Source: Desulfovibrionales bacterium GWA2_65_9 (lineage in GTDB: Bacteria; Desulfobacterota; Desulfovibrionia; Desulfovibrionales; Desulfovibrionaceae). Taken from it: a stretch of DNA of 8,476 nt. Numbering within the stretch: position 1 is the stretch's first letter; every line of letters begins with the position of its first letter. The notes beneath the pieces are model-generated. The model did not search any database. It had not been told where the DNA came from and saw nothing but the letters and a program-made list of their open reading frames with translations. The stretch is taken from positions 1 through 8,476 of the forward strand of contig MGTN01000068.1 in NCBI GenBank assembly GCA_001799475.1, given 5' to 3'. A program made the translations under genes and the position numbers. This document shows, piece after piece, positions 6,248-8,476 of the stretch.

Positions 6248-7582
6248 ATGACAACTCCCGCCACTTCCCTGGCCGCCCTGTACCGCAAGCTCGACCTGCG
6301 CCTGCTGCCGTACCTGTTCCTGCTCTATGTCGTGGCCTACCTGGACCGCGTCAACGTGTCCTTTGCCGCGCCGAGCTTAAGCCGGGAGCTTGGCTTCTCA
6401 AGCTCCGTGTTCGGCCTGGGCGCGGGCATGTTCTTCGCCGGCTACGTGCTCTGCGAGGTGCCGAGCAACCTCATCCTGCGCCGGGTTGGCGCGCGGCTGT
6501 GGATCGCCCGGATCATGGTCAGCTGGGGGCTGGTGGCCTGCGCCATGGCGCTGGTGCACGCGCCCTGGTCCTTCCACGTGTTGCGCTTCCTGCTCGGCGT
6601 GGCCGAGGCGGGCTTCCTGCCGGGCATCATCTACTACCTGACCCTGTGGTACCCCGCGCCCCGGCGCGCCCGGGCCGTGGCCCTGTTCATGGCCGCCACG
6701 CCTGTGGCTGGGATCATCGGCGGGCCGCTCTCCGGCCTGCTCTTGGAGATGCACGGCGCGATGGGCGTTTCCGGCTGGCGCTGGCTGTTCCTGCTGGAGG
6801 GCGTGCCTGCGGTGCTGCTGGGCTTTTCGGTGCTGTGGCTGCTGCGCGACGGCCCGGCGCACGCGCCCTGGCTCTCGTCCGCCGAGCGGGAGATGCTGGC
6901 GGGCGAACTGGCCTTTGACTCGACGGACGACCTGACCCCCGGCTCGACGGGCGGGCCTGGCACGGGCCAAGCCCGCAGCCTGTGGGCCGTGCTGGCAAGG
7001 CTTGCGCGCGACAGCCGGGTCTGGCTGCTCAGCCTGGGCAATTTCGCGCTCTGCGTGGGCATGTACGGGCTGGTCATGTGGATGCCGACGCTCATCGGCG
7101 AGATTTTGGGGCCTGGGGCCGGGCCGGAGCACGTGGGCCTGCTCTCGGCCATCCCGTACCTGGGCGGGGCCGTGGGCATGGTGCTCATCGGGCGGCATTC
7201 CGACCGCACAAATGAGCGGCGCTGGCACACGGCCGGGCCGCTCTTCGTCAGCGCCCTGGGCTTTGTGCTGAGCCTCTGGCCAGGGGGCGTGGCCCTGGCC
7301 GGGCCGTGGTGGAGCCTCTTCTGCTTCACCGTGGCCACCATCGGGCTGTGGGGCATGCTGGGGCCGTTCTGGACCATCCCCACGGGCTTTCTGTCCGGCG
7401 CTGCGGCGGCGGGCGGGGTGGCGCTCATCAACTCCGTGGGCAACGCGGGCGGCTTTGTCGGGCCGACGCTGGTCGGCTACGTGCGCGACGCCACGGGCAG
7501 CCACGTCCTGGGCTTCCTGTCCATCGCCGTGGTCATGGTGCTGGGCGGGTGCTCCATTCTGTGGGTCACGCGGCGGCGCTGA
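6248..7582 (+). CDS. MFS transporter, anion:cation symporter (ACS) family
   Basis: This is a 12-helix inner-membrane transporter of 444 aa. ACS members usually import organic anions such as hexuronates, glucarate, tartrate or phthalate with a proton; the substrate here cannot be read from the sequence. Family marks: RKLDLRLLPYLFLLYVVAYL then DRVNVSFA (13-40), AEAGFLPGIIYYLTLWYP (119-136), GWRWLFLLEGVPAVLLG (176-192), the cytoplasmic loop motif GRHSDRTNERR (315-325), and the C-half pattern INSVGNAGGFVGPTLVGYV (394-412). A polar, Gly/Thr-rich central loop lies at about 205-245. I chose the ATG at 6248 because it leaves a normal N-terminus before helix 1. A GTG at 6167, with AAGGGAGG 14 nt upstream, would add 27 residues. 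Neither start has an ideal Shine-Dalgarno. It stands alone between the metK terminator and a convergent pair. Confidence 0.93.
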   Translation: MTTPATSLAALYRKLDLRLLPYLFLLYVVAYLDRVNVSFAAPSLSRELGFSSSVFGLGAGMFFAGYVLCEVPSNLILRRVGARLWIARIMVSWGLVACAMALVHAPWSFHVLRFLLGVAEAGFLPGIIYYLTLWYPAPRRARAVALFMAATPVAGIIGGPLSGLLLEMHGAMGVSGWRWLFLLEGVPAVLLGFSVLWLLRDGPAHAPWLSSAEREMLAGELAFDSTDDLTPGSTGGPGTGQARSLWAVLARLARDSRVWLLSLGNFALCVGMYGLVMWMPTLIGEILGPGAGPEHVGLLSAIPYLGGAVGMVLIGRHSDRTNERRWHTAGPLFVSALGFVLSLWPGGVALAGPWWSLFCFTVATIGLWGMLGPFWTIPTGFLSGAAAAGGVALINSVGNAGGFVGPTLVGYVRDATGSHVLGFLSIAVVMVLGGCSILWVTRRR

Positions 7583-7605
7583 CGGCAGGGCCGCCAGCCG
7601 GGAAT

Positions 7606-7645
7606 GCGAGCGGGGGGGGGAGCAAAGCTCCTCGCCCCATCTCGC
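7606..7645 (+). terminator. Imperfect hairpin between convergent genes (possible terminator)
   Basis: GCGAG (7606-7610) can pair with CTCGC (7641-7645), GGGG with CCCC inside it, and GGAGC-AAA-GCTCC (7619-7631) at the tip. It holds a run of nine Gs (7612-7620). There is no T tract on either side, so intrinsic termination is uncertain. It lies 23 nt after the MFS stop and 38 nt from the 3' end of the convergent MarR gene. I see nothing else in the 101-bp gap. Confidence 0.35.
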
Positions 7646-7683
7646 GTTGGGGTATGCGCCGTGAAGCGCCCGGTGGACGCGAA

Positions 7684-8181
7684 CTAGTCCGCAGCCTTCC
7701 CGATCCCCTTCAGTCCGACTGCAAGCAACCGTAGCCGGATGTCCTCCAGCAGCGCCGCGGCTTCCCGTGTTGCGTCTGCGTCTATGCTTGGCAGCACCTG
7801 ACAGATGATCTCCCGTTCTCCGTGTTTGGCCGCCTCGAAGGACTCTCGCCCCTCCTCGGTGGACACCACCAGCCGGGAGCGCTTGTGTCGGGGGTTTTCC
7901 GCATAGCCGATCAGCCCGGCATCGGCCATGTCGTTGCAGGTCTTGAGCACAAACTGGCGGGAGACGGAAAGACGTGCCGCGATGTCTGGAATGGTCATGC
8001 GTCCAACGTGCAGCAGCAGGCCGAGCATTCGCCTCCAAGGAGTGCTCATGCCGGAGCGCTCATGCACAAGGTCCGTCATCTTCTCCAGCGTGGCGTGGAT
8101 GTGATACACGCTCATGAACAGATCGTGCAGATCTTGGCCTGTGGCTGCCTTCTGAGCTTCTTGCTTATTTTTTTCGGCCAT
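7684..8181 (-). CDS. MarR-family transcriptional regulator
   Basis: 165 aa, a typical MarR length. MarR proteins are dimeric winged-helix DNA-binding regulators, often repressors relieved by small aromatic or antibiotic-like ligands or oxidants. The core is visible: the recognition helix-turn-helix IPDIAARLSVSRQFVLKTCNDM (64-85), then DAGLIGYAENPRHKRSRLVVS (87-107), which is the wing, and TEEGRESF (108-115). N- and C-terminal helices that would form the dimer interface flank this. The start is the ATG at 8181-8179, which shares its A with the TGA of the upstream methyltransferase gene (TGATG), so translation is probably coupled. A longer frame reading into that gene would be wrong. The N-terminus is Lys/Gln-rich. 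The pair is less GC-rich than its surroundings. Its target is unknown; self-regulation of the operon is the simplest inference. Confidence 0.92.
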   Translation of the reverse strand: MAEKNKQEAQKAATGQDLHDLFMSVYHIHATLEKMTDLVHERSGMSTPWRRMLGLLLHVGRMTIPDIAARLSVSRQFVLKTCNDMADAGLIGYAENPRHKRSRLVVSTEEGRESFEAAKHGEREIICQVLPSIDADATREAAALLEDIRLRLLAVGLKGIGKAAD

Positions 8182-8476
8182 CACAACCACCGTCGGACCT
8201 GGCAGCAATAGTCGAGATATGCTTCGCCCCAGCGCCGATGCATGTACGCCTCCTCGCGCGGGACCACGTAAAGCAGTATATACAAGCAGAACGGCAGACA
8301 GGCCAGCAGCAGCCAAGAGCTGCCCACGGCCAGCCCGATGCCCAGGAAAAGCCCGGTCATGCCCACGTACATGGGGTTTCGGCTATACCTGTACGCGCCC
8401 TCCACAACCAGCGCCGTGGCAGGCTCGAAGGTCTTTTCGCTCGTCCCCTGCTTATGGAACATGCCTCTGCCCCAGG
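8181..8476 (-). CDS. ICMT/PEMT-type membrane methyltransferase, 5' end outside window
   Basis: 97 C-terminal residues are visible; the frame continues past base 8476, so the ATG at 8462-8460 is probably internal. Bacterial members of the isoprenylcysteine carboxyl methyltransferase / phospholipid methyltransferase superfamily are small membrane enzymes that use S-adenosylmethionine; acceptors are mostly unknown. The C-terminal core is clear: LVVEGAYRYSRNPMYVG, in which EGAYR and RNPMY correspond to the family GPYR..RNPMY signature. A hydrophobic stretch (GLFLGIGLAVGSSWLLLACL and onward) follows, then PREEAYMHRRWGEAYLDY, matching the EE-x-L-x6-GxxYxxY motif near the cofactor site, and a short end VRRWL. 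The stop TGA overlaps the ATG of the MarR gene by one base. The acceptor substrate cannot be told. Confidence 0.88.
   Translation of the reverse strand, partial: WGRGMFHKQGTSEKTFEPATALVVEGAYRYSRNPMYVGMTGLFLGIGLAVGSSWLLLACLPFCLYILLYVVPREEAYMHRRWGEAYLDYCCQVRRWL

Noticed and set aside
6398..8038. 546-aa minus-strand frame
   Set aside because: It is antisense to the MFS gene and out of frame with the MarR gene, which has recognisable family motifs.

Overview
The window is high-GC bacterial DNA, densely packed and with strong G/C third-position bias, so long open frames on opposite strands are common and mostly spurious. The panC-panD-metK cluster, the GGDEF/TPR protein and the GC-rich hairpins behind metK fit a Desulfovibrio-like sulfate reducer (Desulfovibrionaceae). 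That assignment rests on general resemblance only. I count eight protein genes, two of them cut by the window ends, and no RNA genes, insertion sequences or CRISPR arrays.

Left block, minus strand (1-3487). A large protein (843 aa) has a GAF-like N-terminus, two GGDEF-type domains that both lack the catalytic signature, a beta-rich middle segment and about seven TPRs. It is followed after 37 nt by a 125-aa membrane protein resembling the LAB_N domain, and then by a TVP38/TMEM64 (VTT) membrane protein whose start overlaps the preceding stop by 8 bp. No terminator is visible between them, so they may form one transcript.

Central block, plus strand (3614-6137). panC, panD and metK lie head to tail with 6 and 34 nt gaps. 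PanC and PanD supply the last steps to pantothenate (beta-alanine formation and its ligation to pantoate), and MetK makes S-adenosylmethionine. A tandem pair of hairpins ending in a short T run closes this unit.

Right block. An ACS-family MFS transporter (plus strand, 6248-7582) converges on a minus-strand pair: the 3' part of an ICMT/PEMT-type membrane methyltransferase and, overlapping it by one base (TGATG), a MarR-family regulator. This pair looks less GC-rich than its neighbours and may have been acquired separately.

The most unusual item is the twin degenerate GGDEF/TPR protein, which looks like a sensor or scaffold rather than a cyclic-di-GMP synthase. I found no clear evidence of a wholly new multi-gene system; the rest is mostly housekeeping biosynthesis, transport and regulation.
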